Notes: generated from the letters alone by a model not told the origin. DNA of 64,000 bases from Nemania diffusa (GCA_038501195.1 JBBPUQ010000008.1:4288501-4352500); one strand, 5' to 3'; numbered from the stretch's first letter, positions 26,196 to 41,420 are shown. Program-made: numbers and translations.

Positions 26196-26429
26196 TATAA
26201 GTCAGTTAGTACTAAAACTGTTAATCGCTTAAATAAATAAGTAGTTTTATTATACAGCTAAATAAATAACCTACTTACTGCTACTTTAGACCGCTCTGCA
26301 CATATATATAGGCAATTTTTGCACAAGAGAATTTCTAACTTTTTTTCTTTTTTTCTTATCTGTAGATTTTTCGTACAATATAGCCTTATTTGCTTGAAGC
26401 CCTGCTTTCTTTGTAAGCTTTATGCAACA
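26196..26429 (+). repeat. Right LTR of element A (234 bp), unusually well preserved
   Basis: Begins TATAAGTCAGTTAGTACTAA and ends CTTTATGCAACA. It keeps many C and G positions lost in the left LTR (for example CTACTTACTGCTACTTTAGA), although the sequence directly after 26430 is practically pure A+T. Confidence 0.9.
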
Positions 26430-29400
26430 TTTTATATTTTTTTAAAATAAAAAAAATTTTGTTTATATTATTATAAATAAAAATATTTTATATATTTTAT
26501 ATAATTAAAAAAATATTTTTATTTAATAATTAAAAAATTTATTATAAATTAATATTATTTATATATTTAATTTATAATTTTAAATTTATATTAAATAATT
26601 TAATTAAATATAATATATATAAAATTAATAATTATAATAATTTTTATAAAATATTATATTTTATTAAATAATATTTTATAATAATTATTTTAAATTTTAT
26701 ATATATATTTTTTTTTTATAAAAAAAAAATTAATTATATATATTAAAATTAAAAGCTATTTTTATTATTATAATTTTTAAAATAAATATTTATAAAATAA
26801 TATATTAAAAACTTTTTAAATATTTATTATAATTATTATAACTTTTTTTTTTATTATTAAAATTAATTTTATATTATATATAAATAAAACTAGTAAATTT
26901 ATAACTAATTATTTAAATAAAACTTTTTTATATTTTAAATTTAAAATTTTATATTATAATATAATTTATATTATTTATTTTATATAAAATTTTTTTAAAT
27001 TTTTATTTATATATAAAAATAAAACTATAAAATATTAAAATTTAATTATTATTTAATTTTTTTTATTAATTTTAAAAATTATTACTATTTTTATTTATTA
27101 TTAAATTTATAAAAAATATTTTATTTATAAATATTTATTAAAAAATATTTTAATATAACTTTTTATAATATTTTAATAAATTTAAAATAATTAAATTAAT
27201 ATATAATTAAAATTTAATAATATATTTATTATATTAATTATATTTTTTTTAATTTTTTTTATTATAATTAATATAATTTAAAAAATTTTTGTTTTTAATT
27301 TTTTTTAATTATTTAATAAATTATAATTTAAATTATTTTTATTTAAAAAATATTTAAAAACTTTTTAATATAATATATTTGTTTTATTTAAATTATTTTT
27401 AATTATTTTATTATTAATTTAAAATAAAAAAATTTTAAAATTTATATTTAATTTTATTTATATTATAAACTTATATAAATAATAATTTATTTTAATTTTA
27501 TTAATTTATTTTATTTAATATATATATTTAATTTTTTAAATTATTTAAAAGTACTTTTTATATTTTTATATATATTTTTATTACTTTTATATTTTAAATT
27601 TAAATTTTAATTTTATTTTTTATTTAATTTAATATAATTTAAAAATATTTTAGCATTTTTTTATTTATTAAAATATAATATAATTTTTTTTTTATAACAA
27701 TTTATTTATTGTTTTTATTATTATTATAAAAATATATAAAAGTTATTTTATATAAATATTTAAATATTTTATTTAATTAATTTTTTTTAAATTAAATTTA
27801 AATAATTTTATAATATTATTTATTATATAATTTATAATTATTTAAAATTAAAATATTTTATTTTAATAATATAATTATTTAAATATAATAATTTAATTTA
27901 AATAATTTATTATTTAATAATATAATATTTATAAAAAAAATATTAAAAAAAATTATATTTATTATATATTTTATTTAATAAATTAATATATTAAAAATAT
28001 TTATAAAAAATATTTTGTTATATATTAATTATTTAATAAAATTAATATTTTTATTTTTATTTTTAAATTTTAATTTAAATATTAAATTTTTTATATTTTA
28101 ATTTTTTTTAATTATATATTTTAATATTAATAATAAACTAGTTATATAATTTATTATTTTTATTATATAAAATTTATAATATATATTTAATATTATATAT
28201 TTATTAATATTTATTTATAATATATTTTTTATTAGTAAAAACTAAAACTATTATATTTATAACTAAATTTTTTTATATATATAAATTATTATTTTTAATT
28301 ATTTATTTATTTTATTTTAGTTATTTATTAATATATAAATATTATATTTTATATAGTTTTATTTTTAAATATTTATTTTAATTTATAATTTTTAAATATA
28401 TATTATATTTATTTTTATTTTTTAATATATATTAAATAATTTAATTATTAGTTTAAATAACTTCTTTATATTTATTTATATTATTTTTAATTTTTTTTTT
28501 TTATATTAATTATATATATAACTAATACTATAATATTTTTTTGTTAAAAATTTACTATTTATTAATTTATTTATTTTTTAAATTTAAAATTTATAATAAT
28601 ATATTAAAACAATTTTTAATAATTTAAGTTATTTTATATAATTTTTATTATTTATTAACTAAAACTATAATAATTATAATTATTATTTTTATTAATTAAA
28701 TAATTTTTTAAATTTTTATTATTTTAATATTGTTTTATTACTATATTATTATTTTAATACTATTTATATTGCTTTTAAAATTATTATTTAAGCTTTTTTA
28801 ATTAATATTACTTTATATTATTATTTTTAAAACATTTTTATTAATTATTTATTTATATATTATTTATATTATTATTATATATATTATAATTTATATTAAA
28901 AATAACTTTTATATTGTTTTTTTTTTTATTAAATTTATATTTATATAATATTTTATTTTAGCTTTTTTAATTATTTAAAGTTTTTTTTTTTTTAATTTAA
29001 TAATTATTTTATAAATATTTTTAAATATTATAAAATATTTTTTATACTTTATAAAAAAAAGCTTATAATAATTAATACAACATATTAATAATTTATATTT
29101 TTTTTTTTTTATATTTGTTTTTATAGTTATTATAGTTAATATATTAAACAATTTTATTATATTTATAAAAATTACAATATTTTTAATATTTTAAATTATA
29201 TTGTTTAATAGTTAGTTTTTTTTTTATTATTTAAATTAAACTATTAATTTTAAAAATTTTAAATAGTTATATTTTTTTTTAAAAAAAAATAATTTATAAT
29301 ATTATATTATTAGTTATTATAAAATTATATTATTATTATTAATAATTAATTAATTATATTTTTATTTATATTTTTACTTTTTTAATTATTATTTATTTAA

Positions 29401-30430
29401 TAACTATTTAATTTTTATTATTAATTTAATTTAAAATATTTAAAAAAATATAAAATAATATATAGTTATATTATTTTTTTAATAAATTTATTTTTTTTAT
29501 AAACAATATTTATATTAATTTTTTAATTTATTAAAACTTTATTAATTTATTTTATATAATAAAATTAATATATTAAAACATTTATTTTATTATTATTTTT
29601 ATATAATTTAATATATTTATTAATTTTAAATTTATATTTATAAATATTATTATTATAACTTTTTTTGCTATATATAATATAGCTAATTTAATATTAACTT
29701 TAAAACAAACTATTATATTTAATTATATTAAAATATAGTAATTTTTTTTAACTATTAATATTAATTTAATAAATTTTATATTTAATAAAATTTTTATATT
29801 AGTTTTATTATTAAAATTATTATTATTATTATTATTTAAATAATTTTATTTAATAATATTTATTTAAATTATTTAATTAAATAGTTTTTTAAAATTTGTT
29901 TTAATAATATTTAAAAAATTAATTTTTATAAACTATATATTAAATAGTTTATATAATATATAAAAAATATTATTTATAGCAATAAAATTTTTTATTTTAA
30001 AATAATTAAAAAACAATTATATAAAACTTTTTATTTATTAATAATAAAATTATTAATAATTGTTTAAATAATAGTTAATAAATTTATTTAAAATAATAAT
30101 TAAGTTATAAAACATTTATTTTTATATATTGTTTTATTTGTTTTTTTTTTTTAAACTAAGCTTTAATAGTAGCTATTATTAAACTATAATATTATAAAGT
30201 AGCTTTTTTAATAAAATTTAAATAAAGCAAAAACTAAATGTTAGTTTTTTTTTTATATTTGTTTTAATTTAAATTTAAAAATATAATTTATTTAAAAAAG
30301 CAAATATATTAAGCTTTTATTATTAAAACTAAATATAGTTTTATAAATATATTAAATATTTTTATTATTGTTTTATTTTTATTTTTTATAAAAAAGAAAT
30401 AATTTTTTACAAAATTTTAATATAATATTT
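26430..30430. other. Almost pure A+T DNA, saturated RIP remnant
   Basis: Four kilobases with very few G or C and no recognised frame, repeat unit or RNA gene. From about 28700 onward scattered G and C become a little more frequent. Likely the remains of one or more older transposons. Confidence 0.6.
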
Positions 30431-30656
30431 TTAATAAATTAACAATCTAAAAATCCAGTGTTAATATTTTTAGTATGAAATATATATGCTGTACTAACAA
30501 TAGCAAACATATAAACATTAAATATAAGAAAAAGTGGTTCTAGTAAAAGTCTCCGTTGTGCTAGGTGTTATAAACGGTCAGTTGTTTAATAAAGAGCAAT
30601 GTCAGCTGCTATGGTTCAGCTAATAAAGTGATTAATAAAATGAATTGTTAACTTAA
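30431..30656. other. Small island of unmutated sequence between RIPed blocks
   Basis: About 220 bp of ordinary composition (for example TCTCCGTTGTGCTAGGTG) sits between saturated A+T DNA and the left LTR of B2. No gene was recognised. It ends with TTAA (30653-30656), the left copy of the B2 target duplication, so it is the pre-insertion host sequence; its continuation is at 49912. Confidence 0.7.
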
Positions 30657-30930
30657 TAAAACAATATAGGTAACCTAACCACATGGGGGTTAGGTTAATT
30701 AAGTTATCAAAACTTAGTTTTTCTTTTTTTTTATTTAAAATAGTTAGCTTAAGCTAGTTAAAAATAATTGATATATTTTTTATATAGCTTTTTTTAAAAG
30801 TTTGCTATATTTAAATATATATTTATATTATTTATTTATTATTTTTTTAAATTTTAAATTTTTAAAAATAATTTATATAATTATAATTAATTTTTTAAAA
30901 TATATAATATATATTATATATTTTGTTTTA
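30657..30930 (+). repeat. Left LTR of element B copy 2 (274 bp)
   Basis: Begins TAAAACAATATAGGTAACC and ends TTTTGTTTTA. The first 70 bp keeps its GC-rich text (CCACATGGGGGTTAGG), next to the unmutated island. The remaining 3' part is saturated with A and T. Confidence 0.93.
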
Positions 30931-33900
30931 TTAATATTTTTAATAAAGCTTTATATTATATCAACTATTAAATTTTAAAATTAAAATTTTAATTAAAAAA
31001 AAAAAAAAAAAAAAAAATATTATAAATAATAAAACTAATATTATTTTTTTTATTATATTTAGCTTTTTAAAACTTAAATTAATAAAATTTTTAATAAAAG
31101 TAATAGTTTTAAAAATATATTTATAAAAGTTAAAAAATATTTAATATTTTTATTTTAATTATATTAAAAATTAAATATTTTAATTTAAATTTTTAAAGCT
31201 ATTTTTATTATTATAAAAGTTATAATTAATATTAAATTATTATTAAATATAAAATTTAATATAAAAAGTAATATTTTTAAAATTAAAATAAAAAAAAATT
31301 AATTATATTTTAATATATTAAATTAAAATATAGCTTTATTATATTAAATTATAAAAACTATATTATAATTATAAATATATAAATTAAAAATAAAAATTAT
31401 AATTATTTAAATAAATAAATAATAATAATAAATTATTAATATAAAATAATAGCTTTAAAATATAAATATATTTTAAATTTAAAAAAATATATTAATAAAT
31501 AAAAATATAAATTAATTATTAATAAATTAATATTAGTTATATTATTTAATAAAACAATAAAAAAATTAAATTAATTTATTAAAATATAAAAAATTTATTA
31601 TTTTTTAATAGTTTATTAAATTATAATTATTAAATTATTTAAAACTATTATTATATTTAAATATTTTTGCTATTTTTTAATTTTATAGTTTTATATATAT
31701 TTAAATAATTATTTATTGTTTTAATAATATTATTATATTTATTTAAATCAAATATTTTTTTATTTGTTATTTTATAAATTTATATTTTTATTATATTTAT
31801 ATTATTAAATTTAAATAAATTTATTAAAATATTTTATTAATTTAATTTTAATAATAATATTAGCTTTAGTTTTATTATTTAAAACTTTAATATAAAAATA
31901 TTTAATAATAATAATATTATTGTTATAATTATTATAGCTTTAATTATTAAAAATATAAAAAATATTATTTATATAATTTTATTAAATTTTTTTAATTTGA
32001 AAATATTTTTTTATTTATTATTTAAAAAAAATGTTATTATTAATTAATTAAAATAGTTTAAAATATTATTTATAATTTAAAAAAATTTTATTTAATTTTT
32101 AATTAAGTAATTATTTATTTATATATAATTAAAACAATAAATAAAAATTATTTATAAATATATTAAAAATATTAATATATAATTAAAAATTAAACAAAAA
32201 TTTAAATTAATATTTAGTTAAAGCAATTTTAAATAATAATATTTTTTATTAATTTTATTAAAAAAATATAAGTTAAAAGTAAAAAAAAACACTATTAAAA
32301 ATATAAAATTATATTTTTAAAAATATTGCATTTTTATAAAAAAAGTAAAAAAAACAAATTTTTTTTTTAATAATAAAATTTTTATTTATAAATTATTTAA
32401 AAATATTAAAAAGTTTATATTAAAATATATTATAACTAGTTTTTAAATAAACTATAACTTTTTATATATTATAATTTATAATTAATTATAATTTAAATTA
32501 ATAAAATAAATTGTTATAATATTTAAACTAAATTATTATAATATTAAAATTAAAAATATAAAAATTATATAATATATATATAATAAAAATTTATATAATT
32601 AATAGCTTTTTTAATAAAACTATTATATTTTAACATTTTTTATAATTTAATTATTACTTTAAATTATTTAGTTTTAATAATAAATTATAATAAATAATAA
32701 TTTTATAATTTTATAATTTTATAATAAAAAAAATTTACTATTATATTTAAAAATTAATTTAATAATAAAGTCAACTTTATTATAAAATAATTAAAAAAAA
32801 TAAAAATTATAATTTAAAAAATAAAACTAATAAAAAAAAAAAAAGCTAAAATTAAAAATAAACTAGTTTTTTTTTAGTTTATTATTTTTTAAAATTAAAA
32901 TAACTAAATATTTTTTTTAAATATTTTTATTATATAATTTTATAAATAGCTTTTTTATTATTTATATTAATTAATTTAATTTTAAATATTTTTGTTATAA
33001 CTAGTTTTAAATTAAAAAATAACAAAAAGTAATTAAATTAAAGAAAATATAAAATAAATTAAAGTTTAAATAATATTAACTATTATATTTATAATAAATT
33101 AAAATATTATTTTAAAAATTATAAATAAAAATAAATAATAAATAAAAAAAATATTTTTTATTATAATTAAAAATAATATTTAAAAAATAAAGCTTTTTTA
33201 ATTTTATAAAAAATTTTAATACTTTTTTTAAATATAATATAAAAAACTAAAAAAAACAACAAAAATATTATTAAAAAAACTTTTAAATAAATTTATATTT
33301 TTTATTTTAACAAAAATATTTATTTGAATTAAAAAATATATTATTAATTTATATTTAAAAAAATTATTAAATTTAATAAAAAGTTTAAATAAAAATATTA
33401 TAATTATTAAATTAAAAAAATTAATTAAATTTTATTAATAGTTATAATTTTATATAACTTTTAAATAATTAATATTATAAATATAAAATCTAGTTTATTA
33501 AAAATAAAAAAAGTTAATATAATAAATGTTATTATATATATAGCTAAAAAAAGCTTTATAATAATTAAATATTTTATAAATAAAAGTTTATTAAATAAAT
33601 ATTTATAAACTATATGTTATAATAAAAATAATATTAAAAAATATATTAAATATATTTTTAATAAAAACTTTTTAAATATTAATATTTTATAAATTAATAT
33701 AGCTATTATTAAATATATAAAACTATTTAAATAAAAAAAAAGCAATAATAATAATGTTATTAATATTAATTAAAATATTTTGCTAATTTAAAATAATAAT
33801 ATTATTAACTAAATTTAAAATTTTATTAAAATAAATATAAAATTTAATTAAAAAGCTTTAAAATATTTAATATAATATTTATTTTTTTTATTAAAAATAT

Positions 33901-35029
33901 ATAAAAATTAATTAAATATATTTAGTTTAAAAAAATCAAAAATATATTTAATAAAAAAGTAAACTTTATAATTAAAAATATAGTTATAAAAATTTTTAAA
34001 TTTATTTAAATTTTATTATAAAAGATTAAATAATTATATTAAAATTTAAAAAATTTAAAAATTAAAATAATTAATATTTTATTAAATAAAGTTTTATATT
34101 TTATTAATTTATAATTTAATAAAAAACCTTTTATAAATATAATAATAATAATTTTATTTAATTTAAATTAATAAAACTTTTTTATATTTATATAAATAAA
34201 TTATTAAAATTAAAAATTAAATATAATTAAAATTACTTTAAAAATTAAAATATTAAATTTTAATAATAATATTAATAAATTTAATTATTTATATATTATA
34301 ATTATAATAATAAAATTAAATCAATTATATATAAATTAAAAGTTTTTTTAAAAAATATTAGTTATTATAGTTTATTTAATATTTATATTTTTAAAAATAA
34401 TTAAAAATTTTATTAAATTTTATTTTAAATTTATAATAATTATAAATTATAATAATATTAATAAATATATTATTATAATTATTAATATTAAAATTTAATT
34501 AAATATTTTAATAAATAAATATATTATTAAATATTAATTATTAATATAAAAAACTAATTTAATTTAAACAAAATTTATTAAAAAATTATTTTATATTATT
34601 TATAAAAGAATTATTAAAACTTAAATATATTTAATAAAAAAAAATATTAATTTAGCTTTATATATTATTAAATTAAAAAATGCAATTTTTTTATTTTTAT
34701 TAAATATAAACTTTATTATATATATATAAATATTTTTATATTATAATAAAAAGTACTATATATATAATATATAATTTATTAATATTTATATTTTTATTTT
34801 TATTTTATTATTAAAAAAAAACTTTTATATTAATATTATTAATATTATTAATATATTAAAAAACTAAATATTATTTATTTATTAAAAAACTAAATAAATA
34901 ATAAAAAAAGCTTTTTATAAATTATAAATTAATTTATTATTAGTTTTTATAAAGATTAATTAAATTTTTATATAAATAAATATAAAATATTATTTTATTA
35001 AATAAATAAATAATAGTTATTATTAAAAA

Positions 35030-36573
35030 ATTATATATTATTTAATTTTTTATTATTAATTTTAAAAAGTTTTTATATAATTTTAAACAATAATTTATAT
35101 AAAGAAAATATTAATTTTAATAACTTTATATATTTTGAAAATTTTAATTTTAATAATAATAAAAAAGTTTTAATAAGTTTTTTAAATAAAAACTTTATTA
35201 ATATTATAAAAACAATAATTTAAATAATTTTATAAAAAGCTAAAATAATAAAACTATAAGCTATATAAAATAAATTTATTAATTATAATATTAATATTTT
35301 AAAAAATAATATTTTTAATATTAATATAATATATAAAAATAAAGCAAAAAAAATAAATTTTTAAAATAATGTTTTATTTAATAAATTTATATTATTAAAA
35401 TTTTATAATTAAAAAAAGTTAATATTAAAAAAAAAAGTACTAATTAATTAAAAAAAAAAAAACTATTTAATTTAAATAAATATATATATAATTGAAAATT
35501 ATATATTAATAATATATATTTTTAAAATATTAATTTTAATATTTTATAAAAAAATAACGATTATATTAATTAATTAATATTTATATTAATATTAAAAAAA
35601 CTAGAATTTTTAAATTACAATTTATTTATTTAACTTTCATTTGTAAAAATATTTATTCAAATTTAATTTAAATTTATTAAAATAATAAAAAATATTAAAT
35701 TAATATTAAAAAAAATATAAAAGTTTATAAAGAATTTAAAAAATATAAAATTTATAAAATTAAAAAAAAACAATATTATTAAAATTTTTATTTAAATAAA
35801 AAATAATACTAGTTTAAAATTTTTTAAAAATAAATAAATTTAAAAATAAAATTATACTTTTATATATAATTAAAATAATTTTTTATAAAATTTAACAAAT
35901 AAAAAAAATCTTAATTTTTAATTTATAAAAAGAAAAAGTTATTGAAATATTTAAAATATAACTAAAAAATAAAATATTAAAAAAATAAATAAAAAGTTTT
36001 AATTAATTAATTTAACTATTAAATTAAATAATATTTTTATAAAAAATACCGGTTTTTTTAAAAGTTATAATAAATTTACTAAAAATTTTACTATATATAA
36101 AATTTTATTAATTATTGATTTATTTTTCAATTATAATTAAATATTTTTAAATAAATATAATTATATATATATTGTTTTTTTTATACTTTTAAAAACTTTA
36201 TAAATAATTATTTTATTTAAAAGCTATATTAATTCTATTATTTACTTTTTAAAAGTTTTATTAAAAGTTTTATATAATGTTTTATTTTATAAATATGAAC
36301 TTTTTTTTAATAATATTATTATTAAAAGCTTTATTATTTATTATAAAAATTCAAAAAATTGCTTTAAATATTAAATAATTTATAATACAATATATTAAAA
36401 ATATTAATATTATATTATTTAATTTTAAATTAGTTAATTTATTTATTAATAATATTAAAAATAAATAATATTAATTTTTAATAAAAGTTATAAATTATAT
36501 ATATAATATTTATAATTAAAAATTAATAAAAGCTAAAATAATTAAAATTATAAAATAATTTAAATATATTATT
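35030..36573 (+). pseudogene. Decayed pol of B2, part upstream of the nested element
   Basis: Collinear with 3569-5163 of copy 1, including the RT active site, which again reads FFNN near 36303-36314, with both catalytic Asp changed to Asn. The frame ends where element C is inserted. The left limit is set by alignment to copy 1 and is approximate. Confidence 0.75.
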
Positions 36574-36838
36574 TATTAAAATATTAGTATTAGTTACAGT
36601 TAATATATATTTAAATTGTTTTTATATAATTTATTATTTATTTATTAAATAGTTAATTATATTTTGTTATATATAATATTAATAAACTGTTAACAAGTTT
36701 ATATAATTTATATATATATATTATATATATAAAGATTTTTTTTTAAATATAAAAACAATAATAATATTATATAATTATAATATTATATTTTGTTTTACTT
36801 TTGCTATATATAATTAATTATATAAAGCTAAATTAATA
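36574..36838 (+). repeat. Left LTR of element C (265 bp)
   Basis: Begins TATTAAAATATTAGTATTAG and ends GCTAAATTAATA. Aligns without length change to 42337-42601; differences are transitions apart from a few positions. Confidence 0.92.
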
Positions 36839-39800
36839 TTAATAAATAGTTATATTAACTTTTTTTATTTAATAGCAATATATTACAAATTAACAAAATT
36901 TAAAAATAAAAGCTAACTAAAATAACTTTTAAATTTTAATTATATAAATATATTTTTTTTAATTTAATAAAAAATGTTTATTTTTATATTATATTTTAAG
37001 TTTATATTTATATATATATATTTTTTTATATTTAATAAAAAATATATATATTATTATATATAAAAAAAAATCAAGTTTTTTATTATATAAATATATTTTT
37101 TTTAATTTAGTAAAAAATATTTTTATATAAAAAAAGCGATAATAAATAATATTGTTATTTAGAAAATTTTTATTATTTATATTTAATTATATAAATATAT
37201 TTTTTTTTATTTAACAAAAAATATATATATAAAAATAAATAAATAGTTTATATTTTTTATTGAAATAATTTTATTATATATATAAGCTAAAATAATAACT
37301 TTTAAATATAATAATATATTAATAGCTTTAATACAAAATTAAACAAAAAGTTATTTTTATATATAACTTTTTATATAATAAATTTGTTAAATATTTTAAT
37401 ATTAATATTATAATTATATAAAAATATATTATTAAAAAATATTAAAATAAATTTATTAATATTTTTATTATTATAAAAAAATATCTTTTTATTTATTTTA
37501 TGTATTAAATAGTAAAATATAAATATTTAAAATATATTAGTTAAAACTTTTTAAAAATATATAAAAAAGATTTTAAAAATTAAATATAATATTAGTTTAA
37601 TTAAACTAGTTATATATTATATTATAATTTAGTTAATATTTTAAAAATAAAAAGAATTATTTTTATAATATTAAAAAATTATATAAACAAAAGCAAAATA
37701 ATATAATTTATTAAAATTTTATAAAGTTACTATATTTTATAACAACTTAAATATTTAAAAAAACTGTTAATTTTACAAATATAATTTAAAACTTTTATAT
37801 AATTACTTTTTATAAAAACTAAAATATTAATAATATATATTTTTAAAACAATAACTTTTTTTTTAATTATTTATTTAATATTTTTTATTAAATAACTTTT
37901 AATTTAACTAAAAATTATATAAACAAAAAGAATTTTATAAAATATTTATTTTTAAGTTTTATAATCGATTATATAATTTACTATTAAAAAATAACTATAT
38001 AAAGTATATAAATTATTAACTTTTTAAATAAATTATTAATTTAACTTTTTATTTATTTATAAATATTTTATTTGCTATATTTTTTTAATTATTTTTACTT
38101 TATATTTAAACTATTATATAACTTTAAATTTAATATTTTTAAATATTTATTTAAATCTACTATTTATAAAAATTATATAAAATAAAATTATTTTATTAAA
38201 AAAATATATAATATTTTAAAAAATCTAGAAAAAAAAAATATAATTATTTTAATAAATTATATAATCTTTTATATAATAAAGCTAAATTATTTATCGACAT
38301 TTATAAATAATTAAGCATTTTAAATAATTAATATTATATAATATTTTTTTATATTTTAAAAAGTTGTACAAAAAACTTTTTTATATATAATATTAAATCA
38401 AACAAGATTTAATATAAAATATACTATATAATAAATATATATTTTAATATAAATATAAACTATAATTAATATTAATTTAATTAAATTATTATTATTTTAA
38501 TATAAATAAAATAAAAAAACTTTAAAAAAGCTTTATATAAAATATTAAAATTAATAATTAACAAACTATTAAAAGTTTAATAAGTTTTAAATACTAGTTA
38601 TTAAAACAAAGTTTAATTAAATATAACTGTTATATAAATATATTATAAAATATTTAAATTAATAATAACTTTAATATTTTAAAAACTAACTTATAAAATA
38701 TTTTTTATAAACTTTTATATATATTTTTATATTTTAAATAATAATTAAATAGCTATTTTATAAAATGTATATTTAATAAATAAAAAATATAATTTTAATT
38801 ATATAAAAAGCTAAAAATTTAATAAATATTAAAAAAATTTATAAATTAAATATAATTAAAATAATTATATAAAAAAAAAATGCTTTATATATAATAAAAA
38901 AAATTATTAATTTATTAATTATATTTTATAAAAATATTTTTATATCAAAAACTAATATTTTAATTTATATAAAATAATTTATAATAAATCATTTATTTGA
39001 AATAAGTTTTTTTAATATTTAATAATAATTAAAAGTTATTTAAATTCAAATAAAAAAAAATCTAATAATAATATTAAATTTGCTAAAAAAATAATATAAT
39101 TTTTAATAAATAATATTTACTTTTATTATATAATTAATAAAAATATTTAGTTATATAATAAAACTATATTAGCTAACTAGTTTATTTTTAATTTATAATA
39201 TTATATAAAATATTAAAAAAAACTATAAAATATAAAAGCTTTTAATTATTTTATAATAAAAACAATATAATTAAAAGTTTATTTAAAGCTATATTTTTAT
39301 ATAAAAATAAATTAAAGTTTTAAAAATATATATATTAAATTTAATATAAATAATATTATTATATTTATAAATACTATATAAATAAAAAATATATTAAATA
39401 TTATTATATATTATATTTTAAATATTTTGATTTTATTTTTATTTTTATTAAAAAATGTTAATAAAATAAATATATATTTCGATAATATTAAAACTATTAT
39501 TATATAAAAAAATAAAAATATAATTTTTGTTATTTATAAATAAAAATATTTGTTTTTTAATATTAGCTTATATAAAACTAGTATATATTTTATTAAAACT
39601 AAATTATATTAATTATATTATCGATTTAAATATTTTTATATAAAAAAATTATATAAAATATTAATTTAAATTAACTATAATATTAATTAATTTATTTTAA
39701 AAAAGATTTAAAAATTTTATTATTATTGCTAATTATATAATTAAGTTTTAAAATAATTTAAATTTATAATTAAAAATAATTATAATTTTAATTATAAAAT

Positions 39801-40774
39801 AATAATTAATATTATATAAATAAATAATAAATAAATATTATATATAATTAATATAACAATATTGTTTTAAGCTATAATATTTTTTTATATAATAAATATA
39901 AAAAATATATAAAAAGTATTTTATAAATATTAAATTAATATTTATTAAAGCTTTTTAAATTATATTATATATAATTTAAATATAGATTTTTTATTTAAAA
40001 AATTTTAAAATTACACTAAAATTATAAATATTATATATTAAAAAATATTTATAAAAGTTTATTAAGTTATTAATAAAATTAAATAAATATATAAATCTTT
40101 TTATTATATATATAATATTTTAAAAAATAAAATAAATTATTATATAAAAAGTAAAAAGATTTTATAAATAATAATAAAAGCTTTAAATAATATTATAAGT
40201 TTTAATAACTTTATATTAATATTATTTATTTTTAATATTTATTTATAAATGAATTAAGACTTTTTTTTATTTTTTAATATTATATAAAAAGTAGAAACTA
40301 TTAAAAAAACTATAAAAATATTTTAAAAAAAATAAACTAAAATCAAAATTAATTATATAATTAATTAATAAAATAAATTTATTTGATATAAAATATTTAT
40401 ATTACTATTAAAAAATAAAATATTTATATAGCAAAAAAAATAAAACTAAAATAAATTATATAAAATATAAATTATTAAAGAATTTAATATTATTGTTAGT
40501 ATAATTAATAAGTTTATAAAATTTTAATATATATAAATTAAGCTTTATTATTATATAAAAAAAAATATAAAATAAAATAATAAAGATAATATATTATTTA
40601 TTTAAATAAATATTATATAAAAAAAAAAAATCGATTTAAAAAATCAATATAGTTTTTGATTTTTTTTATATAATTAAATTTTATATTTTTTAGCTAAAAA
40701 AAAAAAAAAAATATAAACTAGCTATTAAACTGTAAATAAATAATATTATTAATATATTAAAATTTTTTTTTAAA

Positions 40775-41420
40775 AAATCTAATATAATAAAAATTAACGA
40801 ACTATTTATATAAAAAATATTTAAATTTATAAAATATAACTTCAATAAATATTACAATATTTGAATTTTTAAATCAAAGTTTATATAAAAAATTAAAAAT
40901 AAAACTATTTAATTATATAAAAAGTTTTAATTAGTTATATAAAAATATAACTATTTAAAAAAAAATATTATATTTATATAATTACTAATAATTTAATAAA
41001 TAAATTAATAACTAATTCTAGCTTTTAAATCTATTTTAATTTAAAACTATAATATAATATATAAACTATAAAATATTATATAAATATATATATAATTAAT
41101 TAATAAATTTATAAAAAAAATTTATATATATTTATTTATTAAACTTAAAAATAAATATTTTAAAAAAATTATATTATAAATTATATAATTATTATATAAA
41201 TTAACTAAATTAAATTAATATTAATTTAAAATATATTATAAATATTACTGTTAAAAACTTATAATAACTGTTTTTTTATATAATTTTTATTTATTAGTTA
41301 TTAATAATAATTTTAAAAAATTTAATATTATTAAATTATAAATAAATAATATTTTTAAGTTTATAATTTTGAAATTTTTAACTAAAAAAAAAGCTAAGCT
41401 TTATATAACAAGATTTAAAA
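40775..41420 (+). pseudogene. Decayed copia reverse transcriptase of element C
   Basis: One frame (codon starts 40778, 40922, 41357) reads, with stops: KSNIIKINELFI, then LVI, stop, KYNYL (40931-40957), matching the L-V-I-Q-G-Y-N text of fungal copia RT. Then comes INN at 41342-41350, where the D-D catalytic pair is expected, followed by AKLYIT. Stops sit at Gln and Trp positions and Asp is changed to Asn, as RIP produces. Identification rests on remembered family text, but several motifs agree in order and frame. Confidence 0.75.

Larger units (their letters stand above)
19720..26429 (+). mobile_element. Ty3/gypsy chromodomain (chromovirus-type) LTR retrotransposon, element A, RIP-inactivated
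   Basis: 6710-bp element bounded by two 234-bp LTRs (19720-19953 and 26196-26429) that differ almost only by C/T and G/A. Order on the plus strand: a gag zinc knuckle near 21646, RT active site near 23430, integrase-like frame from about 24616, chromodomain-like end near 25711-25890. RT before integrase defines Ty3/gypsy, and the chromodomain defines the chromovirus branch. All frames hold many stops. Gag, RT and integrase fall in different frames, so at least one indel (or a natural gag-pol shift) is present. No target duplication is visible: TAAGT before and TTTTA after do not match, perhaps because the surrounding DNA is degraded. Confidence 0.88.

Noticed and set aside
30550..30595. Cys-rich reading (CARCYKRS) as a Zn2Cys6 transcription factor
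   Set aside because: Only two Cys in a very short frame with stops on both sides.
30675..30710. Telomere-like text (GGGGGTTAGG) suggesting a chromosome end
   Set aside because: It is part of the element B LTR, occurs once per LTR, and is not a tandem TTAGGG array.
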